Counted from the stretch's first letter, positions 1-5,852 are shown. The stretch: DNA of 7,334 nucleotides from Eubacterium sp. (GCA_024687845.1 JAILEL010000225.1:1-7334); one strand, 5' to 3'. Notes: generated from the sequence alone by a model not told the origin. Numbers and translations are program-made.

Positions 1-462
1 AACACTTACAGGAACCTCTTCATCAGTTTTACCTTGATAATAGATATCCTGGCCATTTGCTTGCCATGTAAGCTTATTTCCATTCTGTGAAAATGTTTCA
101 TCGCCTTTTACATTTTCGATGTCTGTCAGATGACTTACATCTGTCAGTTCATTCTTTCCTTCAGGATTCTTAAGCCATTCACTAACTATGACATCCTTCA
201 CATCACCATCAGGTTCAGCCATAACATAGACGGTCTCATCCTTATCTGAATATGCGTCTGATGAAAGCTTGATCGAATCTGACAGGATATTCTCAATATC
301 ATCAACTTCCTGAGTTTCATCTGCTTCGTTCTTCGCCATCATAGTTGTATCAGGACTTTCAAGTGAAGTCTCTGTAGAACCACATGCTGTAAGACTTCCA
401 ACCATACATAAACACATAGCAGCAGCTACCTTCTGCTTAGATGTTTTGAAATACCTTTTCAT
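1..462 (-). CDS. Secreted lipoprotein, N-terminal part, cut by window edge
   Basis: The frame runs open from an ATG at 462 to the window edge, giving 154 residues with no stop. The N-terminus MKRYFKTSKQKVAAAMCLC is basic then hydrophobic and ends in the lipobox LTAC-G, so Cys26 should be lipidated and the protein tethered outside the membrane. After a short acidic, flexible stretch (about residues 28-60) comes a folded-looking region with the motifs DETVYVMAEPDGDVK, IVSEWLKN and NVKGDETF, ending near QDIYYQGKTDEEVPV. I do not recognise the family by name. The ATG shares a base with the stop of the upstream exporter gene (TAATG), and its GGAGAGG ribosome site lies in the last codons of that gene, so the two are probably translationally coupled. 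The likely role is an exported partner or accessory of the exporter, which is inference. The full length is unknown. Confidence 0.85.
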   Translation of the reverse strand, partial: MKRYFKTSKQKVAAAMCLCMVGSLTACGSTETSLESPDTTMMAKNEADETQEVDDIENILSDSIKLSSDAYSDKDETVYVMAEPDGDVKDVIVSEWLKNPEGKNELTDVSHLTDIENVKGDETFSQNGNKLTWQANGQDIYYQGKTDEEVPVSV

Positions 463-2558
463 TATGCACCTCTCCTCTCAAACTTAACTCTGTTCTTCAA
501 TTCACCAAATCCTAAAGATGAATGTATAATAACTGTATCGAATACCTTAAGCACTGCTGGCAGTAGAAGCAGAACAACGAACATACTTATGATTGCTCCT
601 CTTGCCATAAGTATACACAGTGCGCTTATCATATCTATTTTTGAATAAACACCTACTCCGAAGGTCGCTGCAAAGAAAGACAGCGCACTTACGAAGATTG
701 ATGTGATTGAACCTGTCAGGGCTGCTGTAACAGCATCATTTTTGCCCATTCCATCCAGTCTTGCAATCTTGTACTTGTTAGTCATAAGTATAGCATAATC
801 TACTGTAGAACCAAGCTGAATAGTACCGATTACTATTGATGCAATAAATGGTAATGTCGCACCAGTGTAATGAGGAATTCCCATATTGATAAATATGGCA
901 AACTCAATTACAGCCACAAGCAGTATCGGAAGTGATACGGACTTGAATACACACATTATGATGATTGCTACCAGGAAGATTGATACTGAATTAACTACAT
1001 TAAAGTCATGATCAGTAACTTTGATCAGATCCTGTGTACATGGTGCTTCACCAATCAGCATTCCATTTTCATCATATTTATCAAGAATTGCATTGATACG
1101 GTCACACTGACTGTTAACCTCATCACTTGCAACCTTATATTCTGACATTATGAAGAGCAGCTGATACTCTCCATCATCAAGTATATCTCTTATATGCTGA
1201 GGAACCATTTCCTTCGGCATACCTGCACCAACTAGTGACTGAATACCAAGAACTGCCTTAACTCCATCAACCTTTTCCACATCCTTAATAAGTCTTCTTA
1301 CTTCCTTATCCTCTATGTTGGAATCAAGCAGAATCATGTGTGTGGAGTTCATTTCAAATGTTTCTTCAAGCTTGGCATTTGCCTGAATGCTGGCCAGTTC
1401 CTTTGGAAGTGATGAATCCAGATTATAATAAACCTTATTATGTGCCTGACCATAATATGCAGGAATTATCAGAATGAAAAATGCAATAAGGAATATATAA
1501 TGGTGTTTTACTATCCATGGGCTGATCTTTGAAAAATCCGGGATAATAGGTTTATGTGATGTTTTCTTAATCATTTTATCAAATATAAGAATCATCGAAG
1601 GTAGTACTGTAACGCAACAGATTACTCCAAGAACAACTCCTTTAGCCATTACAATTCCCATGTCAAGTCCGAGTGTAAAGCTCATGAACATCAGCGCAAC
1701 AAATCCGGCTACTGTTGTAATCGAACTTCCGATTACTGAAACCAACGTTTTATTTATTGCTTCAGCCATAGCACCTAGTCTGTCATCTACATTCTCTCTT
1801 TCTTCGCAGTAGCTGTGCCACAGGAAGATTGAATAGTCCATCGTAACTGCCAGCTGAAGTACGGCCGCAAGAGCCTTAGTTACATATGATATCTCACCAC
1901 TGATCACATTTGAACCAAGGTTATATATTACTGCCATTCCTATACTCAGGAGAAAGAAAACAGGTATGAGGAATGAATCCATTGTAAGTGTAAGTACCAG
2001 TGAACAAAGTATTACGGCAATTGCAACATAAATTGGTACTTCTTTATCGCTTAGATTCTTAGTATCGATAACCACCGCTGACATACCACTAAGGAAAACC
2101 TGTTTATCAGCTATTTTTCTTATAGATTCAATACCAGCAAGAGTTTCATCTGCTGATAGTGTAGTATCGAAGAAAACTATCATAAGCTGCTTATCGCCAT
2201 TTATTATCTTGTCCTTCAGATCATCTGGAAGAATCTCTTTCGGAATTGATTCATTTCCAAAAGAACCATACCAGAGTACTCTTTTTACATGGTCAACTTC
2301 TTCTATCTTTTCAGCAAGCATTTCTATATCCTTATCCTGCATTCCTTCAACAACAACCATTGAAAATGCACCGGTTCCGAAGTCCTTCGCCAAAATATCC
2401 TGACCTTTCATGGTCTCAATATCCTTCGGAAGATAAGTTAGAATATCATAATTCGTTCTTGTATTGATATAACCTATTGCTGCCGGAATCAGGAGCAGAA
2501 CTGCCAGGATAAGAATTAATACTCTTAATCTGACTACTGTTTTTCCAAAACCCTTCAT
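462..2558 (-). CDS. MMPL/RND-family (HAE3-like) membrane exporter
   Basis: This 698-residue inner-membrane transporter has the two-fold RND plan, and family members export hydrophobic compounds or lipids using the proton gradient. Numbering from the ATG, a first helix (about 10-30) precedes an outer domain (31-174), followed by five helices to about 325. The second half repeats this with a helix near 352-369, an outer domain (370-521) and five helices to about 671. The expected intramembrane acidic motifs are present in both halves: MDYS (Asp241) and VDYA (Asp587). Helices with GSSITTVAGF and GSITSIFVSA follow, as in the family. The halves still resemble each other in the outer domains (PKEILPDDLKD versus PKEMVPQHIRD). 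An in-frame GTG at 2561 would add one residue, but the GGGAGG site is 7 nt from the ATG and only 4 from the GTG, so ATG is preferred. Substrate unknown; 698 residues is normal for Firmicute MMPL proteins. Confidence 0.93.
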   Translation of the reverse strand: MKGFGKTVVRLRVLILILAVLLLIPAAIGYINTRTNYDILTYLPKDIETMKGQDILAKDFGTGAFSMVVVEGMQDKDIEMLAEKIEEVDHVKRVLWYGSFGNESIPKEILPDDLKDKIINGDKQLMIVFFDTTLSADETLAGIESIRKIADKQVFLSGMSAVVIDTKNLSDKEVPIYVAIAVILCSLVLTLTMDSFLIPVFFLLSIGMAVIYNLGSNVISGEISYVTKALAAVLQLAVTMDYSIFLWHSYCEERENVDDRLGAMAEAINKTLVSVIGSSITTVAGFVALMFMSFTLGLDMGIVMAKGVVLGVICCVTVLPSMILIFDKMIKKTSHKPIIPDFSKISPWIVKHHYIFLIAFFILIIPAYYGQAHNKVYYNLDSSLPKELASIQANAKLEETFEMNSTHMILLDSNIEDKEVRRLIKDVEKVDGVKAVLGIQSLVGAGMPKEMVPQHIRDILDDGEYQLLFIMSEYKVASDEVNSQCDRINAILDKYDENGMLIGEAPCTQDLIKVTDHDFNVVNSVSIFLVAIIIMCVFKSVSLPILLVAVIEFAIFINMGIPHYTGATLPFIASIVIGTIQLGSTVDYAILMTNKYKIARLDGMGKNDAVTAALTGSITSIFVSALSFFAATFGVGVYSKIDMISALCILMARGAIISMFVVLLLLPAVLKVFDTVIIHSSLGFGELKNRVKFERRGA

Positions 2559-2565
2559 CACTATT

Positions 2566-2571
2566 CCTCCC
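2566..2571 (-). promoter_or_regulatory. Ribosome binding site deciding the MMPL start
   Basis: The minus strand reads GGGAGG here, 7 nt before the ATG at 2558 and 4 nt before the GTG at 2561. The spacing favours the ATG. Confidence 0.8.
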
Positions 2572-2764
2572 TCTTTTAACTATTTATCTGAAAAAGCTTA
2601 TTAGCCAACGACTATATAGGTTGCTAATTATCTCGTTTTCAATAAAATAGCCCAAAAGGGATGATTTGTAACTATACAAAATCATACACGTGACAGGATT
2701 TTAGACAGATTTTGATTTTTGTCTAAATGATATCTTTATATTTTTACTTTGTACAACGCAGAAG

Positions 2765-2777
2765 ATAACACTGTTAT
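2765..2777. promoter_or_regulatory. Second copy of the palindromic operator, downstream of the start site
   Basis: The sequence ATAACA-C-TGTTAT is a perfect inverted repeat with the same ATAAC/GTTAT half-sites and 3-base spacing as the copy in the promoter spacer. It lies at about +10 to +22 of the predicted exporter transcript. Two matching sites around one promoter strengthen the case for a real operator. Confidence 0.6.
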
Positions 2778-2778
2778 G

Positions 2779-2792
2779 TGAATGTTCGTTCA
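2779..2792. promoter_or_regulatory. Imperfect palindrome over the predicted start site
   Basis: The sequence TGAATG-TT-CGTTCA has TGAA/TTCA outer arms plus an inner G/C pair, 10 of 14 positions symmetrical. It lies between the two ATAAC-type palindromes and covers the predicted transcription start. It resembles the general TGAAYG...CRTTCA look of many TetR-family operators and could be a third or separate site. The symmetry is partial, so this is tentative. Confidence 0.35.
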
Positions 2793-2793
2793 T

Positions 2794-2822
2794 ATTATGG
2801 CATAACAGCGTTATGTTGTCAA
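2794..2822 (-). promoter_or_regulatory. Sigma-A-type promoter of the MMPL-lipoprotein operon
   Basis: On the minus strand a perfect -35 box TTGACA (2817-2822) is followed by a 17-base spacer and the -10 box CATAAT (2794-2799, five of six consensus bases). The predicted start is near 2787. The spacer is almost entirely occupied by a 15-base inverted repeat, described separately, so a bound regulator would block RNA polymerase. This is the best-matching promoter in the window and the only strong one found upstream of the exporter. Confidence 0.75.
2801..2815. promoter_or_regulatory. Palindromic operator candidate inside the promoter spacer
   Basis: The sequence CATAAC-AGC-GTTATG is a perfect inverted repeat with 6-bp arms around three bases. 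It sits exactly between the -35 and -10 boxes of the exporter promoter. A second site with the same half-sites lies 37 bases away, centre to centre. Position, symmetry and duplication fit a dimeric repressor such as a TetR-family protein. The identity of the binding protein is inferred. Confidence 0.65.
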
Positions 2823-2846
2823 TAAGAAAAACTACTATTCATGGTT

Positions 2847-2913
2847 GATAATAATTATGCATAATCGGTAGTGTCTGCTTGCAGGCTAAGACCAATTATG
2901 CATAATTATTATC
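2847..2913. repeat. Arm 1 of the element: 19-bp perfect stem with nested hairpin
   Basis: Positions 2847-2865 pair perfectly with 2895-2913, of which the outermost two pairs compete with the terminal stem. Inside, GGT/ACC (2867-2869 with 2891-2893) and a 5-bp stem (2873-2877 with 2882-2886) close a CTTG loop. Each side of the long stem contains ATTATGCATAAT, which is itself a palindrome, so each side can also fold on its own. Confidence 0.75.
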
Positions 2914-2915
2914 GT

Positions 2916-2930
2916 ACCTGCATAGCAGGT
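2916..2930. repeat. Arm 2 of the element: 6-bp hairpin
   Basis: ACCTGC (2916-2921) pairs perfectly with GCAGGT (2925-2930) across a three-base ATA loop. It fills most of the gap between arms 1 and 3. Confidence 0.7.
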
Positions 2931-2932
2931 GG

Positions 2933-3047
2933 CTCAAAACACACGATTCAGTGCTGCGTTAGCAGCGATAGAGCATCGCATAAAAGCTTATTTATGCTTG
3001 CATAAGAATAAGTGTTATGCGATGCGGACTTAAGAGTGTGTTTTGAG
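2933..3047. repeat. Arm 3 of the element: 12-bp stem with two nested hairpins
   Basis: CTCAAAACACAC (2933-2944) pairs perfectly with 3036-3047. Within it are a hairpin GCTGC-GTTA-GCAGC (2953-2966) and a longer arm starting with an 11-bp perfect stem (2973-2983 with 3015-3025). That arm continues as CTTATT/AATAAG (2987-2992 with 3007-3012) and TATG-CTTG-CATA (2993-3004). Just inside the 12-bp stem, GA (2945-2946) faces GA (3034-3035), a tandem G-A mismatch type that is stable in RNA. Confidence 0.7.
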
Positions 3048-3070
3048 TCAACCATGAATAATAATAAAAG

Positions 3071-3107
3071 AAAAAAGCAGTTGATGAATAACACCAACTG
3101 CTTTTTT
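3071..3107. terminator. Bidirectional intrinsic terminator after the M23 hydrolase gene
   Basis: A 13-bp perfect stem (3071-3083 with 3095-3107) encloses an 11-base loop. Its core is GCAGTTG/CAACTGC and its ends are six A and six T, so it can terminate in both directions. It starts 5 bases beyond the stop of the hydrolase gene and ends that minus-strand transcript. On the plus strand it would end any transcript of the 2833-3063 element. Confidence 0.88.
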
Positions 3108-3112
3108 CTATC

Positions 3113-4435
3113 TTATAAATATCCCATCGGATCTACGTACTCGCCACCAACTCTAACTGCAAAGTGAAGATGTGGTCCGGTTGCAACTCCTGTACATCCT
3201 GCATAACCAATTGCTGTACCTGCGGTTACATTTGCACCCTCGCTTATTCCAAATGCGGACATGTGCATGTAAAGGGTTGATAAACCATTTCCGTGATCGA
3301 TAATAACTGTATTACCACCACCGCCAAAATAGCCTGTATATGATACAACTCCATCTGCTGCTGCAACTATGGTTGTTCCCTCAGGACATCCTATATCAAC
3401 GCCCTTATGAAAGGTTGAAGCACCTGCTGTCGGAGCCACTCTTGGTCCAAAGCCTGAACCAATGCTGTAATATCCTGGAAGCGGCCAGGTAAATGCTCCA
3501 CCACCATATGAATTCATCGAAGATGGTGTATCTGAATCATCAGAGTCATCACCATTATCCTCCTCAGCATCAGTTCCTGAAGCTGTTTGAACAGGCTTAG
3601 GGGTAGAAGCCTTAGCTGCTTTTTCAGCTGCTGCCTTCTCAGCTGCCGCTCTCGCTGCAGCCGCTGCTGCTTCAATCGCTGCTATCTGAGCATCCTGCTC
3701 AGCCTCTATAGCTTCCATCTGTTCTATAGTATATTCTGTATCACTAATCTCAACATTATACTCAGAAAGCTTCTCCTGCTTTCCCACCTGCATTACCTCA
3801 AGAGCTTCCTGCTCGCCTTCAGCCTCAGCTTTAAGGTTGTTAACTTCGCCAATATTGTTGGCAATGATATCCTTATAACCGGAAATAGTTTTCTCAATCT
3901 CAAGAAGATCATTTAACTGATTCTGATCATATACAGAAACCTTATCTACATATTCCGACTGGTTGATTACAGTTGAATAATCCTTAATACTGAGTAAAGC
4001 TTCAATATACTGAGCATCTCCGTTCTCGTAAGCAAACTGGATTCTGTCCTTCATACTCTCATACTGGTTAGTTTCAGCTATATAGGCATCTTGAAGAATA
4101 TTCTCATTAATAGCAGCAGCTACCTGAAGACTATTTTTCTGATCCTTTAGCTCTGAAATCTTAGATGAATATGAAAAGATCTCATTATCCAACTGTTCTA
4201 TAACATCCAGAATATCAGCCTTGGCTGTATTAAGTTCACTGAGCTTACTCTCTGCTTCCTTCTTCTTCTGAGAAGCCTCTTCCTTCTTTTCTTGTGCATC
4301 TGATAACTCATCAGCAAATACACTGGATATATCATTCTTTGGTGCTATCTCCGGAACTACCTGCAGTGTTGCAGAAGCTATCATCGCACCTATAAGAACT
4401 GCACTCAGAGTTTTCTTAGTATTTCTTTTTATCAT
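3113..4435 (-). CDS. Secreted coiled-coil M23 peptidoglycan endopeptidase (PcsB/CwlO/EnvC-like)
   Basis: This 440-residue exported cell-wall hydrolase or activator cuts peptide cross-links in peptidoglycan if active. An N-terminal signal peptide ends near SSVFA-DE (cleavage after about Ala41). Residues 41-260 are a long charged coiled coil, including a PcsB-like segment RIQFAYENGDAQYIEALLS (131-ish) and a later Ala/Glu/Lys-rich run (245-268). An acidic Ser/Asp linker (280-297) leads to the LytM/M23 domain (about 306-440). Catalytic and zinc residues look intact: His333 and Asp337 (HKGVD), His381 (YMHMS), and His412/His414 (HLH). Family knowledge suggests control by FtsEX through the coiled coil, but no FtsEX is seen here. 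GAGG 6 nt before the ATG supports the start. It has its own promoter and terminator, so it is probably monocistronic. Confidence 0.93.
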   Translation of the reverse strand: MIKRNTKKTLSAVLIGAMIASATLQVVPEIAPKNDISSVFADELSDAQEKKEEASQKKKEAESKLSELNTAKADILDVIEQLDNEIFSYSSKISELKDQKNSLQVAAAINENILQDAYIAETNQYESMKDRIQFAYENGDAQYIEALLSIKDYSTVINQSEYVDKVSVYDQNQLNDLLEIEKTISGYKDIIANNIGEVNNLKAEAEGEQEALEVMQVGKQEKLSEYNVEISDTEYTIEQMEAIEAEQDAQIAAIEAAAAAARAAAEKAAAEKAAKASTPKPVQTASGTDAEEDNGDDSDDSDTPSSMNSYGGGAFTWPLPGYYSIGSGFGPRVAPTAGASTFHKGVDIGCPEGTTIVAAADGVVSYTGYFGGGGNTVIIDHGNGLSTLYMHMSAFGISEGANVTAGTAIGYAGCTGVATGPHLHFAVRVGGEYVDPMGYL

Positions 4436-4490
4436 AGAAAACCTCGCTGTTACAATTGTTTTATAAATATAAATAGCAATAATTCTAATA

Positions 4491-4519
4491 ATTATACTAA
4501 ACTAACAAAATCATTTCAA
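4491..4519 (-). promoter_or_regulatory. Promoter of the M23 hydrolase gene
   Basis: The minus strand reads TTGAAA (4514-4519), a 17-base spacer, then a perfect TATAAT (4491-4496), with a predicted start near 4484 and a leader of about 50 nt. The -35 box overlaps the stop codon of the upstream TetR gene (4516-4518), and no terminator separates the two genes. The hydrolase may therefore also receive some read-through transcription. Confidence 0.7.
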
Positions 4520-5085
4520 GACTTAAAAATCTCCGACGCATATATGTAAGCCGCTTTTTCACATCTGAGTTGTAAGTCTCTCATATATTTAGCAATCTCC
4601 TCCGGAGCCTGAACCATTCCCTCAGATGCCCATTCTATAACAGTTCCGCTGACACCATAAGCAAAGAACTTGGCAATAAATGCTCTCTGACCGCTATCTA
4701 CATGACGATGTTCATCGAGCACGTCAATTGCTCCTTGAAAAAGAACCTGAGTCTGTTCAGTAATATATCTATGAATATAGTTCTCCGTATGATTAATCGT
4801 ATTCACATAAAACGTCTTATCCTGTTTCATGGCTTCAAGTGCAGAACAAAGTCTCTGCTCCCAGTTGTCAAAATCAATATCTCCCATATAAGGTTCAAAA
4901 AGATCCGTCTGGTAAATCCACTCCAGAAGATCGAATTTATCTATAAAATGATAATAAAAAGTCTGTCTGTTCACGCCACATTTTTCTGATATATCTTTGA
5001 CAGATATTTTATCAAATGTTTTCTCTCTCGTAAGGCTTTTAAGACTATCTGCAATCGCCCTTTTTGTAATAAGTGCATCTGACAT
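4516..5085 (-). CDS. TetR-family transcriptional regulator, DhaS-like
   Basis: A 189-residue dimeric DNA-binding regulator. The N-terminal TetR domain is clear: residues 24-58 carry FDKISVKDISEKCGVNRQTF followed by YYHFIDKFDLLEWIY, the helix-turn-helix and the usual YYHF and K-D/E-LL pattern. The overall style and C-terminal half resemble the DhaS-like group with a TetR_C_8-type ligand domain. Members vary in target, and the name does not imply dihydroxyacetone metabolism here. A TTG at 5109 would add eight residues, but AGGAG (5093-5097) sits 7 nt before the ATG at 5085 and would lie inside the longer frame, so 5085 is chosen. It is divergent from the lemA-like gene and upstream of the hydrolase. 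Candidate targets are itself, its divergent neighbour and the exporter operon; none is proven. Confidence 0.92.
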   Translation of the reverse strand: MSDALITKRAIADSLKSLTREKTFDKISVKDISEKCGVNRQTFYYHFIDKFDLLEWIYQTDLFEPYMGDIDFDNWEQRLCSALEAMKQDKTFYVNTINHTENYIHRYITEQTQVLFQGAIDVLDEHRHVDSGQRAFIAKFFAYGVSGTVIEWASEGMVQAPEEIAKYMRDLQLRCEKAAYIYASEIFKS

Positions 5086-5092
5086 GTCTTTT

Positions 5093-5097
5093 CTCCT
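5093..5097 (-). promoter_or_regulatory. Ribosome binding site deciding the TetR start
   Basis: AGGAG on the minus strand lies 7 nt before the ATG at 5085. It would fall within the coding region if the TTG at 5109 were used, so it argues for the shorter protein. Confidence 0.8.
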
Positions 5098-5124
5098 GAT
5101 ATTTTTCAATTGATGATTAAGGTT

Positions 5125-5133
5125 ACTATAACA
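5125..5133 (-). promoter_or_regulatory. Extended -10 promoter of the TetR gene
   Basis: The minus strand reads TG-T-TATAGT (5133 to 5125), an extended -10 box, with a predicted start near 5118. No good -35 box lies 16-17 bases upstream. A degenerate copy of the exporter's operator, ATAAC-ATA-ATTAC on the plus strand (5128-5140, eight of ten arm positions), overlaps it, which would fit self-repression. This is tentative. Confidence 0.45.
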
Positions 5134-5143
5134 TAATTACTGT

Positions 5144-5171
5144 TTGAAATAAATAATTTTTGTGGTATTAT
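5144..5171 (+). promoter_or_regulatory. Promoter of the lemA-like gene
   Basis: TTGAAA (5144-5149), a 16-base spacer and TATTAT (5166-5171) preceded by TG one base before it, giving an extended -10. The predicted start is near 5178, so the leader is about 90 nt. The promoter is back to back with the TetR promoter, so one bound protein could affect both. Confidence 0.6.
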
Positions 5172-5220
5172 ATATGGGAATGCTTTGTTGTTATTACTTT
5201 CGAATTAAAGATTTACTTAA

Positions 5221-5251
5221 TCTGTCATAACTACTTACACGTCATGACAGA
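5221..5251 (+). promoter_or_regulatory. Leader hairpin before the lemA-like gene
   Basis: TCTGTCAT (5221-5228) pairs perfectly with ATGACAGA (5244-5251) over a 15-base loop. The stem ends 7 bases before the GGGGGA ribosome site (5259-5264). It could influence translation; no known riboswitch was recognised. Confidence 0.4.
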
Positions 5252-5270
5252 CCATCCTGGGGGAAGATCA

Positions 5271-5825
5271 ATGACTGGAATTTATATATTTCTTATAATA
5301 TTTCTTATTGTAGGAATAGCATTTATATTTGTTACTACAAAAATCAATAAACTTGAGTCTGCCACAAGAGATAAGAACGCTGAAGTGGACTCAAATATAT
5401 GGGACCGAGGTTTTCACCTGAGTAAGATTACTGAGATTCTTGATGCAACAGGTATTAAGAACGAGATAGAAGCTCCAGATACTTCTGCTTTTTCTCTTGG
5501 AACTCCTGCTAATCTTCAGGCCATTACTTCTGAGAAGCTGGACAAATGTTCAACTCAGTTGATGGATATTATAAAAGAGCATCCTGAATTAACCAGTAAC
5601 GAGGATTTTAATACTCATTATTCCAAATTCGAAAAATCAAGAGATGATCTGTTTCATTCAAGCATCGCATATAACAAAGCAGTATCCGCATACAACAACT
5701 TTATCAGTTCTTTTCCAGGAAGTATGATAGCTACCTTAAGAAAGAAAAATGAAAAGCCACGTTTCAACTATGTATTTGTTGAACTGAAGAAAGATTCACA
5801 GGGGCTTGATGATCTGGGAATATAA
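5271..5825 (+). CDS. LemA-like membrane protein, divergent
   Basis: A 184-residue protein with one N-terminal membrane helix (about 4-22) and a helical domain on one side of the membrane. The C-terminal part matches the LemA pattern: HPELTSNEDF (residues 95-103) and AYNKAVSAYNNFISSFPGSM (123-142), corresponding to the family's YPdLKAnenF and YNdaVrdYNt.iqsFP. The usual N-terminal LemA signature (YN.LV..R..V..AW..IDVQLKRR.DLIPNLV) is barely visible; here it reads KINKLESATRDKNAEVDSN, so the protein is divergent. LemA function is not well defined. The frame is open from 5160, but the ATG at 5271 follows GGGGGA by 6 nt, directly precedes the membrane helix and gives the family's usual length of about 185. 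It is the only plus-strand gene and converges with trpA at a shared terminator. Confidence 0.85.
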   Translation: MTGIYIFLIIFLIVGIAFIFVTTKINKLESATRDKNAEVDSNIWDRGFHLSKITEILDATGIKNEIEAPDTSAFSLGTPANLQAITSEKLDKCSTQLMDIIKEHPELTSNEDFNTHYSKFEKSRDDLFHSSIAYNKAVSAYNNFISSFPGSMIATLRKKNEKPRFNYVFVELKKDSQGLDDLGI

Positions 5826-5852
5826 ACGTATTATATCGTATATAATTATTGA

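Larger units (their letters stand above)
2559..2787 (-). promoter_or_regulatory. Long 5' leader of the MMPL operon with three hairpins
   Basis: If transcription starts about 7 nt beyond the -10 box (near 2787), the leader is about 230 nt. In order of transcription it holds a perfect 8-bp stem (2720-2727 with 2700-2707; arms TTTAGACA/TGTCTAAA on the minus strand), then a 10-bp stem with one bulged base (2675-2685 with 2661-2670). A third 8-bp stem with one bulge follows (2620-2627 with 2601-2609). That last stem is followed, after five bases, by a run of five T on the transcript strand, which is weakly terminator-like. No known riboswitch class was recognised. The stems are seen; a regulatory function is inference. 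Confidence 0.45.
2833..3063. repeat. Multi-armed inverted-repeat element, possible MITE or structured RNA
   Basis: A perfect 13-bp terminal inverted repeat (TATTCATGGTTGA at 2836-2848, complement at 3048-3060) extends by 2 bp past one mismatch on the outside. It encloses three further perfect stems arranged one after another around a junction: 2847-2865 with 2895-2913, 2916-2921 with 2925-2930, and 2933-2944 with 3036-3047. The third stem abuts the outer stem on its 3' side. No coding frame fits. The ends begin TA...TA, compatible with TA-target insertion by a Tc1/mariner or IS630-type element, but a duplicated target cannot be separated from the repeat itself. It lies 11-14 bases upstream of the exporter's -35 box and just before a bidirectional terminator. 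The alternative is a structured noncoding RNA. The fold is certain on paper; identity is unknown. Confidence 0.75.

Noticed and set aside
2209..2467. Two overlapping plus-strand open frames of 64 and 73 residues inside the exporter gene
   Set aside because: They lie antisense to a clear MMPL coding region, have no ribosome site or recognisable features, and are chance shadows.
2833..3063. CRISPR array or attC-type integron site
   Set aside because: There are no regularly spaced direct repeats with spacers, and no recognisable integron core site; the structure is nested inverted repeats.
3587..3916. Plus-strand frame of 109 residues rich in Cys, Leu and Ser
   Set aside because: It is antisense to the coiled-coil part of the hydrolase; its odd composition is the mirror of Ala/Glu/Lys codons.
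4436..4460. TAACAGCG upstream of the hydrolase gene resembling half of the exporter operator
   Set aside because: Only one half-site matches, symmetry is absent, and part of it belongs to the ribosome binding site.
5160..5270. N-terminal 37-residue extension of the lemA-like protein
   Set aside because: It would begin within the predicted promoter, lacks a ribosome site, and precedes a better-supported ATG at 5271 next to the membrane helix.
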